This document shows, in pieces, positions 27,743 through 36,357 of a DNA stretch of 64,000 nt. This DNA is from Opitutaceae bacterium. Its GTDB lineage: Bacteria > Verrucomicrobiota > Verrucomicrobiia > Opitutales > Opitutaceae. The position numbers and the translations under genes are program-made. The DNA is taken from contig JAEUHC010000015.1 in assembly GCA_016794785.1 (NCBI GenBank), positions 62,001-126,000 on the forward strand. The letters run 5' to 3'. How positions within the stretch are numbered: the first letter of the stretch is position 1; each line of letters opens with the position of its first letter. The notes under the pieces are model-generated. The model was not told the origin of the DNA. It saw only the letters and a program-made list of their open reading frames with translations, and searched no databases.

Positions 27743-29209
27743 TCACGCCAGCAGTTTCTCGATCACGTGGCCATGCACGTCAGTCAGCCGGAAGTCGCGG
27801 CCTTGGAAACGGAAGGTGAGCTTTTTGTGATCCATCCCGAGGAGGTGCATGATCGTCGCGTGGATATCGTGCACGTGGGCGCGGTCGGCGGTCGGGCTGA
27901 AGCCGAGCTCGTCGGTCTCGCCGATGCTTGCGCCGGCCTTCACGCCGCCGCCGGCGAACCACATCGTGAACGCGTCGATGTGATGGTTGCGGCCCGTGGT
28001 GTCGCGGTTCTCGCCCATCGGGGTGCGGCCGAATTCGCCGCCCCAGATGACGAGCGTGTCCTTCAGCAGACCGCGGGCCTTGAGATCCTGCACGAGCGCG
28101 GCCTGGCCTTGGTCCACGTCGCGGCAAACTTTCTCGAAGTCCTTCTGGAGATTCTCGCCGGGGCCGCCGTGGCTGTCCCAGTTGGTGTGGTAGAGCTGCA
28201 CGAAACGCGACCCGCGCTCGACGAGCCGGCGCGCGAGCAGGCAGTTGCGGGCAAACGACGGCGCGTCGCCCTCGATGCCGTAGAGTTTCTTGGTGGCCTC
28301 GCTCTCGCCCTTGAGATCGATCAGCTCGGGGGCGCTCGACTGCATGCGCGAGGCCATCTCGTAGGCGGCGATGCGCGTGTGGATCTCGGCGTCGCCGGTG
28401 GCGACGGCGCGCTGGAGGTTGAGATCGCGGATGGCGTCGATGGTCTGGCGTTGGCGCGCGGCGGTGATGCCCTCGGGATTGGTGAGGTTGAGGATCGGGT
28501 CGCCGTTGCCGCGGAGCGGGACGCCCTGGTAGGTCGTCGGCAGGAAACCGCTGCCCCAATTCACCGCGCCGCCGCGCGGCCCGCGCGGGCCGGACTGGAG
28601 GACGACGAAGCCCGGCAGATCCTGCGACTCGCTGCCGAGCCCGTAGGTGATCCATGAGCCCATGCTCGGCCGGCCGAACTGGCCCGAGCCGGTGTTCATG
28701 AAAAGTTTCGCCGGGGCGTGGTTGAAGAGGTCGGCGGCGCACGAGTGGACGAGCGAGATGTCGTCCACGATCTTCGCGGTGTGCGGGAAAAGGTCGGACA
28801 CCCACGCGCCGCTCTTGCCGTGCTGCTTGAACTCGCGCCGCGTGCCGAGGAGCTTCGTGCCGTGGCTCGAGTCCATGAAGGCGAAACGCTTGCCCTCGAT
28901 GAGCGACTGCGGGACGGGCTGGCCGTTGAGCTCGATCAGCTTGGGCTTGTGGTCGAACAGCTCGAGCTGGCTCGGGCCGCCGGCCATGAAGAGGTAGATG
29001 ATGTTCTTGGCGCGCGGGGCAAAGTGCCCGGGCTTCGGCGCCATCGGATTGGGCAGGGCGCCCAGCGCCGGGGCGCCGAATGCGCGCCGCTCGCCGAGCA
29101 TCGACGCGAGCGCGAGGCCGCCGAGTCCCATCGCGCAACGGCTGAAGAAGTGCCGGCGCGTCTGCTCGGCGAGGTGCGACGCAGGATCAAAATGGGGAAG
29201 GGAAGACAT
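27743..29209 (-). CDS. DUF1501 secreted protein, second copy
   Basis: 488 residues. N-terminal Tat-like signal (QTRRHFFSRCAMGLGGLALA, with Arg-Arg). DUF1501 features: RAKNIIYLFMAGGPSQLELFD, SLVHSCAADLFNHAPAKLF, LVIWGGEFGRTPMG and TGRNHHIDAFTMWFAGGGV. It is shorter in the N-terminal extension and clearly diverged from the copy at 12461-13876, so the two pairs are separate lineages rather than a recent duplication. The DUF1553 partner gene lies upstream with a palindromic repeat between them, so the pair is not translationally coupled here. Function unknown, secreted. Confidence 0.9.
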   Translation of the reverse strand: MSSLPHFDPASHLAEQTRRHFFSRCAMGLGGLALASMLGERRAFGAPALGALPNPMAPKPGHFAPRAKNIIYLFMAGGPSQLELFDHKPKLIELNGQPVPQSLIEGKRFAFMDSSHGTKLLGTRREFKQHGKSGAWVSDLFPHTAKIVDDISLVHSCAADLFNHAPAKLFMNTGSGQFGRPSMGSWITYGLGSESQDLPGFVVLQSGPRGPRGGAVNWGSGFLPTTYQGVPLRGNGDPILNLTNPEGITAARQRQTIDAIRDLNLQRAVATGDAEIHTRIAAYEMASRMQSSAPELIDLKGESEATKKLYGIEGDAPSFARNCLLARRLVERGSRFVQLYHTNWDSHGGPGENLQKDFEKVCRDVDQGQAALVQDLKARGLLKDTLVIWGGEFGRTPMGENRDTTGRNHHIDAFTMWFAGGGVKAGASIGETDELGFSPTADRAHVHDIHATIMHLLGMDHKKLTFRFQGRDFRLTDVHGHVIEKLLA

Positions 29210-29232
29210 GGGGCTAGGAGCAAGCGCGGTGA

Positions 29233-29301
29233 TGTGGGAGGGGCTTTATGCCGCGACGGGATGCGGACGCGCTGAGGTCGGGGCGTAAAGCCCCTCCCAC
29301 A
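29233..29301. repeat. Palindromic repeat, TGTGGGAGGGGCTTTA family
   Basis: Inverted arms 29233-29252 and 29282-29301, 20 bases each with one mismatch, joined by 29 bases. It sits in the 126-base gap between the DUF1553 and DUF1501 genes. Arm sequence is unlike the other repeats of the window, so it is a separate family. It could form a strong hairpin in the transcript. Confidence 0.75.
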
Positions 29302-29335
29302 ATCAGGCACTCGCAAGCGAAAATCATTTTCGGGT

Positions 29336-31774
29336 TCATTCGCGGGTGATGGTTTCGTCGAGGTTGAGCAGCACGCGGGCGACGGTGGTCCAGGCCTCGT
29401 GGGCGGAGGCGGCGGGCTGGCCGCCGGCGGGCGTTTGCAGTTGCGCGAGGAGCGTGGTGAGGCGCTGCGTTTCGTCGGCGGTGGGGGCGCGCGCGACGCA
29501 GAGGCGGAAGGCGTAGGCGAGGCGGGAGGCGTCGCTGGCGCCACCCTCGCGCTCGATGCGAGTGGCGAGGGCGCCGGCGAACTCAAAAAACTGTTTGTCG
29601 TTGAGGAGCGTGAGGGCTTGGAGCGGAGTGTTGGAGCGGAGGCGGCGGGTGCAGGCGCTGAAGCCATCGGCGGCGTCGAAGACCGCGAGCGCGGGGTGCG
29701 GCGTGGCGCGCCAGAAATGCGTGTAGAGCCCGCGGCGGTGGCGGCTTTCGCCTGTGCTCGGCGTCCAGTCGCGCTTCACCTGGCCGAGGTTCATCACGCC
29801 GTCCGGCTGCGGGGGAAAGACCGGCGGGCCGCCGAGCTTGGGCACAAGCAGGCCGCTGGCCGTCAGCGCGACATCGCGCACGATCTCGGCGTCGAGGCGG
29901 AGGCGCGACTGGCGGGCGAGGAGGTAGTTGACGGGATCGACGATCTCGAGATCGGCGCGCGCGGTGGACGACTGGCGATAGGTGGCGGAGGTTACAATGA
30001 GGCGGTGCAGGGCCTTGAGGCTCCACTTTTGCGCGACGAACTCCGTCGCGAGCCAGTCGAGGAGCTCGGGATGGCTGGGCGCGAGACCCTGCGTGCCGAA
30101 ATCGTTTTCCGTCTCGACGAGGCCGCGGCCGAAATACTGCTGCCACACGCGGTTCACCATCACGCGCGCGGTGAGCGGGTGCTCCGGCGTGAAGAGCCAG
30201 CGCGCTAGTTCGAGGCGCGTGGGCTTTTCCACGGCGGGGAGCGGCGGCAGGATTGCGGGCGTGCCTGGCGTGACGGTCTCGCCGCGACGCGTGAAGTCGC
30301 CCTTGATGAAGAGGAAGCTCTCCCGCGGCTGCGGCAGCTCGGACATGACGAGCGTGGTGATGGGCTTGGGCTCGCGGCGCTCGAGACGGGTAACCTTGAG
30401 ATTGGCGGTGCGAAACTCCGCGCCTGCGCCGGGGAACGCGGCGAAGAGCGCGCGCTTGTGCGTGAGCGACATCTGCTCCCACGTCATGCCCAGCGCCTCG
30501 CGCGCGGTGGCGCCGAGCTTCACGCGTGCGGGCGTATCTAGGGCGGCGGCCCAGGCGAGGGCGGCGGCGCCGTGGGTGTTGAGCAGGCGCTCGAGATCGG
30601 CGCGCGCCTCCTCGAGCTCGCGCTGGAGGCCCTCGGGGGATTCGACCTCATTCGGAAACGCGAGCGTGCCGCCGGGCGTGGTCTTGCCGTGACCGTCCTC
30701 GACCGTGTTGTTGAAGAAGGCGTAGAGCTGGTAGAATTCGCGCTGCTTGATCGGGTCGAACTTGTGGTCGTGACATTGCGCGCACGCGACCGTGAGGCCG
30801 AGGAAGGCGGTGCCAAACGTGCCCACGCGATCGAGCACGGACTCGATGCGGAACTGCTCGGGATCGATGCCGCCCTCCTGGTTGATCTGGGTGTTGCGGT
30901 TGAAGCCGGTGGCGACCTTTTGCTCGACTGTCGCACCGGGCAGCAAATCACCGGCGAGCTGCTCGATGACAAACTGGTCGTAGGGCTGGTCGCGGTTGAG
31001 GGCGGCGACGACCCAATCGCGGTATTTCCAGATCTGGCGCGGGGCGTCGATGGAGTAGCCGTTGGAGTCGGCATAGCGCGCGACGTCGAGCCACGGGCGC
31101 GCCCAGCGCTCGCCGTAGTGCGGCGAGGCGAGCAGACGATCGACGGCGCGGGCGTAGGCCTCGGGCGAGCGATCGGCGGTGAAGGCGGCTACCTCCGCGG
31201 GCGTCGGAGGCAGCCCGGTGAGATCGAGGCTCACGCGGCGGAGGAGCGTGACGCGGTCGGCCTCGGGAGCTGGACGGACCTTTTCCTTTTCGAGGCGGGC
31301 GCGGATGAAGGCGTCGATGGGGTTTTCGACTTTTGCCTGGGCGTCAGCGAGGGTCGGCGGAGCTGGCCGCACCGGCGCGACAAAGGCCCAGTGCATTTCC
31401 TTGTCCGGCTCCTCGTTGGCAGGCGCGGGGGCGCCGGCGTCGATCCAAGTGCGGATTTTGGCGATGTCGGCGTCGGCGAGCGGTGGCTTCTTGTAGGGCA
31501 TCCGCGAGATGTCGTCGTGCGTGCCGAGGATGGCTTGCACCATGACGCTGGCGGCGGAGTCGCCGGCCTTGAAGGAGGTGCCGGCATCGCCGCCCTCCTT
31601 GAGGAAGGCCACGGTGTCGGCGCGCAGGCCGCCCTTTTGCTGCGAGGCGCCGTGGCAGCGGTAGCAGTGCTGCGCGAGGAGGGGCTTCACGTCGCGCAGG
31701 TAGTCCACCGGCGCGGAGGCGGCGGTGAGGGAGGCGGCGGTGGCGAGAAAGGCGGGGAGCGTCCGCGAAAGCAT
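29336..31774 (-). CDS. PSD1/planctomycete cytochrome c domain protein, second copy
   Basis: 812 residues from the ATG at 31774, chosen because LSRTLPAFLATAASLTAAS is a signal peptide; starts at 31822 and 31858 would add a polar extension. Order of domains: PSCyt1 with haem motif CYRCH (37-41), DUF1549 with RPWLDVARYADSNG and [17 protein letters not shown], and DUF1553 with TARVMVNRVWQQYFGRGLV and [13 protein letters not shown]. It is about 240 residues shorter than the copy at 13873-17028 because it lacks the beta-rich insertion between the domains. Probably a secreted haem protein working with DUF1501. An AT-rich hairpin (29318-29332) lies directly after the stop. Confidence 0.9.
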   Translation of the reverse strand: MLSRTLPAFLATAASLTAASAPVDYLRDVKPLLAQHCYRCHGASQQKGGLRADTVAFLKEGGDAGTSFKAGDSAASVMVQAILGTHDDISRMPYKKPPLADADIAKIRTWIDAGAPAPANEEPDKEMHWAFVAPVRPAPPTLADAQAKVENPIDAFIRARLEKEKVRPAPEADRVTLLRRVSLDLTGLPPTPAEVAAFTADRSPEAYARAVDRLLASPHYGERWARPWLDVARYADSNGYSIDAPRQIWKYRDWVVAALNRDQPYDQFVIEQLAGDLLPGATVEQKVATGFNRNTQINQEGGIDPEQFRIESVLDRVGTFGTAFLGLTVACAQCHDHKFDPIKQREFYQLYAFFNNTVEDGHGKTTPGGTLAFPNEVESPEGLQRELEEARADLERLLNTHGAAALAWAAALDTPARVKLGATAREALGMTWEQMSLTHKRALFAAFPGAGAEFRTANLKVTRLERREPKPITTLVMSELPQPRESFLFIKGDFTRRGETVTPGTPAILPPLPAVEKPTRLELARWLFTPEHPLTARVMVNRVWQQYFGRGLVETENDFGTQGLAPSHPELLDWLATEFVAQKWSLKALHRLIVTSATYRQSSTARADLEIVDPVNYLLARQSRLRLDAEIVRDVALTASGLLVPKLGGPPVFPPQPDGVMNLGQVKRDWTPSTGESRHRRGLYTHFWRATPHPALAVFDAADGFSACTRRLRSNTPLQALTLLNDKQFFEFAGALATRIEREGGASDASRLAYAFRLCVARAPTADETQRLTTLLAQLQTPAGGQPAASAHEAWTTVARVLLNLDETITRE

Positions 31775-31833
31775 CACGAATAGGAAATCGCTTCGGGCAG
31801 GGTGGCAAAAGGCTTTTTTCATGATCCGGCCTC

Positions 31834-31849
31834 CCTCGTTCGAGCGAGG
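31834..31849. promoter_or_regulatory. Imperfect dyad CCTCGTTC-GAGCGAGG in a divergent promoter region
   Basis: Eight-base arms with one mismatch, centrally placed between the DUF1553 gene (start 31774) and the Gfo/Idh gene (start 31921). The position suits a regulator binding site; nothing identifies the protein, and a chance GC-rich palindrome is possible. Confidence 0.25.
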
Positions 31850-31920
31850 CGCATTCATGACTCGACCTGACGCGTGGTTTGCGGCGAACGTGACGCCTCA
31901 CCCCACGGAATTTTCCCCTC

Positions 31921-32958
31921 ATGAAGAAACACAATGTCGCCATCATCGGTTATGGCTGGGTCGCCACCGCGCACATCCAGGCCATCAACGCCACGCCGCA
32001 CGCTCAGGTCGTCGCCGTCTATTCCTCGCGCCCACAGGACAACGCCGCGCTGAGCGCGCGCCACGGCGGAAAAATCGAGGCCTACACCGATCTCGCGGCT
32101 ATGCTGAAGCGAAAGGACATCCACGCCGTCTCCGTGTGCAGCTACCCGAGCCAGCACGCCGCGCACATCATCGCCGCCGCCAAGGCCGGCAAGCACATCA
32201 TCCTCGAGAAGCCGATCACGCTCTCGCTCGCCGACGCCAAGGCCGCCGCCGCCGCGGTGAAGAAGGCCGGCGTGAAGACCTGCGTGTGCTTCGAGTGCCG
32301 CTTCTCCAGCCAGTTTCAGGCGACCAAGTCCGTCATCGACGCCGGCCTCCTCGGCGCGATCCATTACGGGGAGGTGGACTACTACCACGGCATCGGCCCG
32401 TGGTATGGCCAGTTCCGCTGGAACACCGGCAAAGCCAACGGCGGCAGCTCCCTCCTCTCCGCCGGCTGCCACGCGATGGACGCACTGCTCCTCTGCATGG
32501 GCGGCGAGGTCGAGGCCGTGACGAGCTACGCCACGCGTTCGCAGAACAAGACCTTCGCGCAATACGAGTATGCGACGACGACCGTCACCATTTTGAAATT
32601 CTCCGGCGGCCGCATCGGCAAGGTCGCCTCGGTGATCGACTGCCTGCAGCCCTACTATTTCCACACGCACCTCGTCGGCAGCGAAGGCTCGCTCCTCGAC
32701 AACAAGTTCCACTCCGCCCGCGTCAACGGCCTCAACAAGCACGCGTGGAGCAACCTCTCGATGAAGCTGCTCGATTCCGGCGACGTGTCGGATCACCCGT
32801 ATCAAAGCCAGTTCGAGGCCTTCTTCGCGGCGCTGGAGCGCGGCGAGGACATGCCGCTCACGAGCCTCGCCGAAAGCATGAAATCCCACCGCGCCGTGCT
32901 CGCCGCCGACATGTCGGCGGAGCTGGGGCGGGAGGTGAAGATGAGAGAGGTGAAGTAG
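31921..32958 (+). CDS. Gfo/Idh/MocA-family oxidoreductase
   Basis: 345 residues, no signal peptide. Rossmann motif VAIIGYGWVATAHIQAINA, family lysine in ILEKPITLS and a C-terminal domain with HGIGPWYGQFRWNTG and LLSAGCHAMDALLL, where His-Asp is in the catalytic place. Members of this subgroup oxidise sugars or inositol derivatives with NAD. It is divergent from the second DUF1553 gene and followed after 5 bases by a TPR gene of different base composition. The leader just before the ATG (TTTTCCCCTC) is pyrimidine-rich and lacks a Shine-Dalgarno sequence. Confidence 0.9.
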   Translation: MKKHNVAIIGYGWVATAHIQAINATPHAQVVAVYSSRPQDNAALSARHGGKIEAYTDLAAMLKRKDIHAVSVCSYPSQHAAHIIAAAKAGKHIILEKPITLSLADAKAAAAAVKKAGVKTCVCFECRFSSQFQATKSVIDAGLLGAIHYGEVDYYHGIGPWYGQFRWNTGKANGGSSLLSAGCHAMDALLLCMGGEVEAVTSYATRSQNKTFAQYEYATTTVTILKFSGGRIGKVASVIDCLQPYYFHTHLVGSEGSLLDNKFHSARVNGLNKHAWSNLSMKLLDSGDVSDHPYQSQFEAFFAALERGEDMPLTSLAESMKSHRAVLAADMSAELGREVKMREVK

Positions 32959-32963
32959 ATCCG

Positions 32964-33638
32964 ATGAACAACATCACGGCCTTCGCCATCGTTGCTGTTT
33001 CGGCTGTGTCCCACGCCGCTGAAGTTTCCATCAGCCAAAAATCGTTGGACGAAAAAATTGGAAGGATTGCTAAGCACGCACAGTTTTTCCCTCCCCAGTT
33101 TGGATCCCAAGAGGAGCGCAAGCAGATCGAAGCCGAGCTGAAGCAGGTTTTGGTTTTCCTCGATCTCGCGCTTGAGCAGCATCCAAACGAAACTTCCCTC
33201 ATCTACTCGCACGCCTTCGGGAACATGATGGGCCACCATTTAGATTTTGCCGGCTGCGATCAAAAGGCGATCGCGTCGTTCGAGGCTTTCCTCAAACTAA
33301 GACCGGAAAGCAAAGGCGGAAACTATTTCTACGGGTCGTTCCTCGCCGCTACAGCAACGCTGAACCAGCAAGCCATTCCCTACCTGAAAAAGGCCGTGAC
33401 GCTGGGAGCGCCGGATGCGCACCTTCCACTCGCCAAGGTTTATCTCATCACTAGCGACATTTCCAACGCGAAGCTCCATCTGAAAAAATACCTTGAGGCA
33501 TTTCCGAATGACGAGCGGACGAAGAAATTCCTAGCGATGGTCGAGAGCCCGAATTTCAAAGTTCAACGCAAGGAGGGATCCCCGCCCGGTTTTGATGGTG
33601 CGGCCTCGAATGAGGCGCAGATCAAAAACAAGAAGTAG
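32964..33638 (+). CDS. Secreted TPR-like protein with low-GC composition
   Basis: 224 residues from the ATG at 32964, with a signal peptide (NNITAFAIVAVSAVSHAAE). Alpha-helical repeats resemble TPRs: ALEQHPNETSLIYSHAFG, AIASFEAFLKLRPESKGG, AIPYLKKAVTLGAPDAHLP and NAKLHLKKYLEAFPNDERT. TPR proteins hold partners together; this one should lie in the periplasm. Base and codon use (many AAA, TTT, third-position A/T) differ clearly from the GC-rich neighbours, suggesting transfer from elsewhere or relaxed selection. The stop is 9 bases from the convergent lipA stop. Confidence 0.7.
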   Translation: MNNITAFAIVAVSAVSHAAEVSISQKSLDEKIGRIAKHAQFFPPQFGSQEERKQIEAELKQVLVFLDLALEQHPNETSLIYSHAFGNMMGHHLDFAGCDQKAIASFEAFLKLRPESKGGNYFYGSFLAATATLNQQAIPYLKKAVTLGAPDAHLPLAKVYLITSDISNAKLHLKKYLEAFPNDERTKKFLAMVESPNFKVQRKEGSPPGFDGAASNEAQIKNKK

Positions 33639-33647
33639 CTGATTCGC

Positions 33648-34640
<993 letters not shown>

Positions 34641-34658
34641 GAAAAGGACGAAGGGTGA

Positions 34659-35381
34659 TTAGCGCGGGTCCGCGCGCAAATCGCGAGGGCTTTCTGCGCG
34701 GGAAAACTCGGTCCATTGCGCCCGAAACGCCTCCTCCAAGGCGCGACGGACCTCGACGGCCGGGACGGCGCGACCCAGCTCGGCGCGCAGCGAGGTCACG
34801 GTGCCGTCGGCGCTCGCGATGCCGCAGGGCACGATGCCGCCGAAGTGCGCGAGGTCGGGGTCCACGTTGAGCGCGAAGCCGTGATAGGTGACCCAGCGCC
34901 GCACGGCGACGCCGATGGCGGCGATTTTCCGCTGCTGCACCCAGATGCCCGTGAGCCCGTCGCGCTGTGCCGCGGTGAGACCGAGTGAGGCCAGGGCGTT
35001 GATGACGACCTCCTCCAGCAGCCGCAGGTAGGCGTGCAAATCGCGGTGCGCGTCGAGCGACACAATCGGATAGCCGACGATCTGGCCGGGGCCGTGGTAA
35101 GTAATGTCGCCGCCACGGTTGGTTTTTTCCACGGCCACTCCTTCGCGCGCGAGCTGTTCGGCATTCCAGACCAGATGGGTTTCCGCCCCGGGCCGCAGTC
35201 CGAGAGTGAAGACCGGCTCGTGCTCAGTGAAGACGAGGGTATCGCCAATTTCGCCGGCGAGCCGCTGCTCGACGAGAGCGGCCTGCCGGGCGCAAGCATC
35301 GCGATAGGCGGTGCGGCCCCAGTCGAGGACGGCGACCGGAGTCGCCGCCCTACCGGCGGCATCAGGCGGAAGGGCGCTCAT
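34659..35381 (-). CDS. lipB: Octanoyl-ACP:protein N-octanoyltransferase
   Basis: 240 residues. Transfers octanoate from acyl carrier protein to lipoyl domains, giving the substrate for lipA. The signature NRGGDITYHGPGQIVGYPI (about 88-106), catalytic Lys152 in RKIAAIGV and catalytic Cys186 in GGIVPCGI are all present. Length is typical. The operon order is a small TPR gene, lipB, then lipA, with 16 and 18 bases between them. Confidence 0.97.
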   Translation of the reverse strand: MSALPPDAAGRAATPVAVLDWGRTAYRDACARQAALVEQRLAGEIGDTLVFTEHEPVFTLGLRPGAETHLVWNAEQLAREGVAVEKTNRGGDITYHGPGQIVGYPIVSLDAHRDLHAYLRLLEEVVINALASLGLTAAQRDGLTGIWVQQRKIAAIGVAVRRWVTYHGFALNVDPDLAHFGGIVPCGIASADGTVTSLRAELGRAVPAVEVRRALEEAFRAQWTEFSRAESPRDLRADPR

Positions 35382-35397
35382 GATTGCGGCGCCCGCC

Positions 35398-35772
35398 TTA
35401 ACTCTGCGGCTGGAGCGTTTGCAGCAGGGCTTGGAATTCCGGGTGGCGTTTCAGGCCGTCGAGGTCGGGGTCCTGCACCATCCACTCCACGTCGCGGTAG
35501 CCGAGCGCGACGGCGCGGTGGAGCTCGGCAATGGCGTCGGACTTGCGCTTCGAAAGGGCGAGGCTGCACGCGAGGTTGTAGCGTGCGGTGGCGTTGGCCG
35601 GCTGGAGTTTCACGAGCTTGCGATCCATCTTCAGGCCGTCGGCGATGCGGCCCTGCCGGGTGTAGAGGCCGCCGAGCAGCTCGACGACGAGCGCGTAGCC
35701 GGGCTCGCGGCGGAGGACCGACTCGAAGAACTTAATCTCGAACGCGGGATCGGAGTCCTTGGGCTTGGGCAT
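35398..35772 (-). CDS. Small TPR protein
   Basis: 124 residues, no signal peptide. Two to three tetratricopeptide helices: FEIKFFESVLRREPGYALVV, TRQGRIADGLKMDRKLVKLQ and ATARYNLACSLALSKRKSDA, then AIAELHRAVALGYRDVEWM. It would be a cytoplasmic adaptor. It starts 15 bases after the end of the Fur-family gene and precedes lipB by 16 bases, so it is likely co-transcribed with both. The leader TTCCTTTCTCCC before its ATG is entirely pyrimidine. Confidence 0.8.
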   Translation of the reverse strand: MPKPKDSDPAFEIKFFESVLRREPGYALVVELLGGLYTRQGRIADGLKMDRKLVKLQPANATARYNLACSLALSKRKSDAIAELHRAVALGYRDVEWMVQDPDLDGLKRHPEFQALLQTLQPQS

Positions 35773-35787
35773 GGGAGAAAGGAAGCA

Positions 35788-36297
35788 TCAACCGCGCCGC
35801 GGGCAAGTGCCGGTCTGGCGGAAGGAGTCGCAGTGCGCGCTCACCTGGAGGCGCTGCGACTGCGGCGTGAGGCCGAGCTTCGACGAAACCGTGCTGCCAT
35901 ACCACGACATGAACGGCGCGCTGATCTCGAAGATGCGGTTGCAGTCGACGCACACGACCTGCGCGACCTGGGTGGCGGTGCCGTCGCGGTTGGAACGGTA
36001 GAATTTTTCGTCGGCGCCGATGTCCACCGCGCGCAGCAGGGCGCTCGCGATCATCAGCGGCAGGGTGCGATAGACGCTCGCGCGGGAGACGGAATCGTCG
36101 ATCACGCGCACGTGGCGGAGCAGCTGATCGGCGGTGAAATGCTCGGCCTGGCCGAAGGCGGCGTCGAAGATGGCGAGGCGCTGGCTGGTCGCGCGCAGCC
36201 CGTTCCCGGCGAGATAGGCCCGGAATTTTTCGCGCGCAGCGTCGGTCGTCACGGCGCGAGAGTTCGCCGCCGTGCGCGGCGCTGTCAAACGGAACAT
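35788..36297 (-). CDS. Fur-family metalloregulator, one zinc cysteine missing
   Basis: 169 residues from the ATG at 36297; a long upstream frame crosses the divergent priA gene and was rejected. Winged-helix part: NGLRATSQRLAIFDAAF and DDSVSRASVYRTLPLMIASALL. The dimerisation part has Cys116-x2-Cys119 (CVDC), but the second pair, normally C-x2-C near the C-terminus, reads HCDSFRQTGTCPRRG with Cys156 and Cys165, so the last structural-zinc cysteine is missing. Fur relatives sense iron, zinc or peroxide; which one is not clear. Divergent from priA with 60 bases between the starts. Confidence 0.82.
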   Translation of the reverse strand: MFRLTAPRTAANSRAVTTDAAREKFRAYLAGNGLRATSQRLAIFDAAFGQAEHFTADQLLRHVRVIDDSVSRASVYRTLPLMIASALLRAVDIGADEKFYRSNRDGTATQVAQVVCVDCNRIFEISAPFMSWYGSTVSSKLGLTPQSQRLQVSAHCDSFRQTGTCPRRG

Positions 36298-36357
36298 CGG
36301 CCATGCGGCGCAACGCGGGGATTGCGCGCGTCGCGGCGGGCTGCCCACAGTGGCGCG

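Noticed and set aside
35311..36357. N-terminal extension of the priA frame
   Set aside because: Antisense to lipB, TPR and Fur genes; PriA begins at 36358 by motif.
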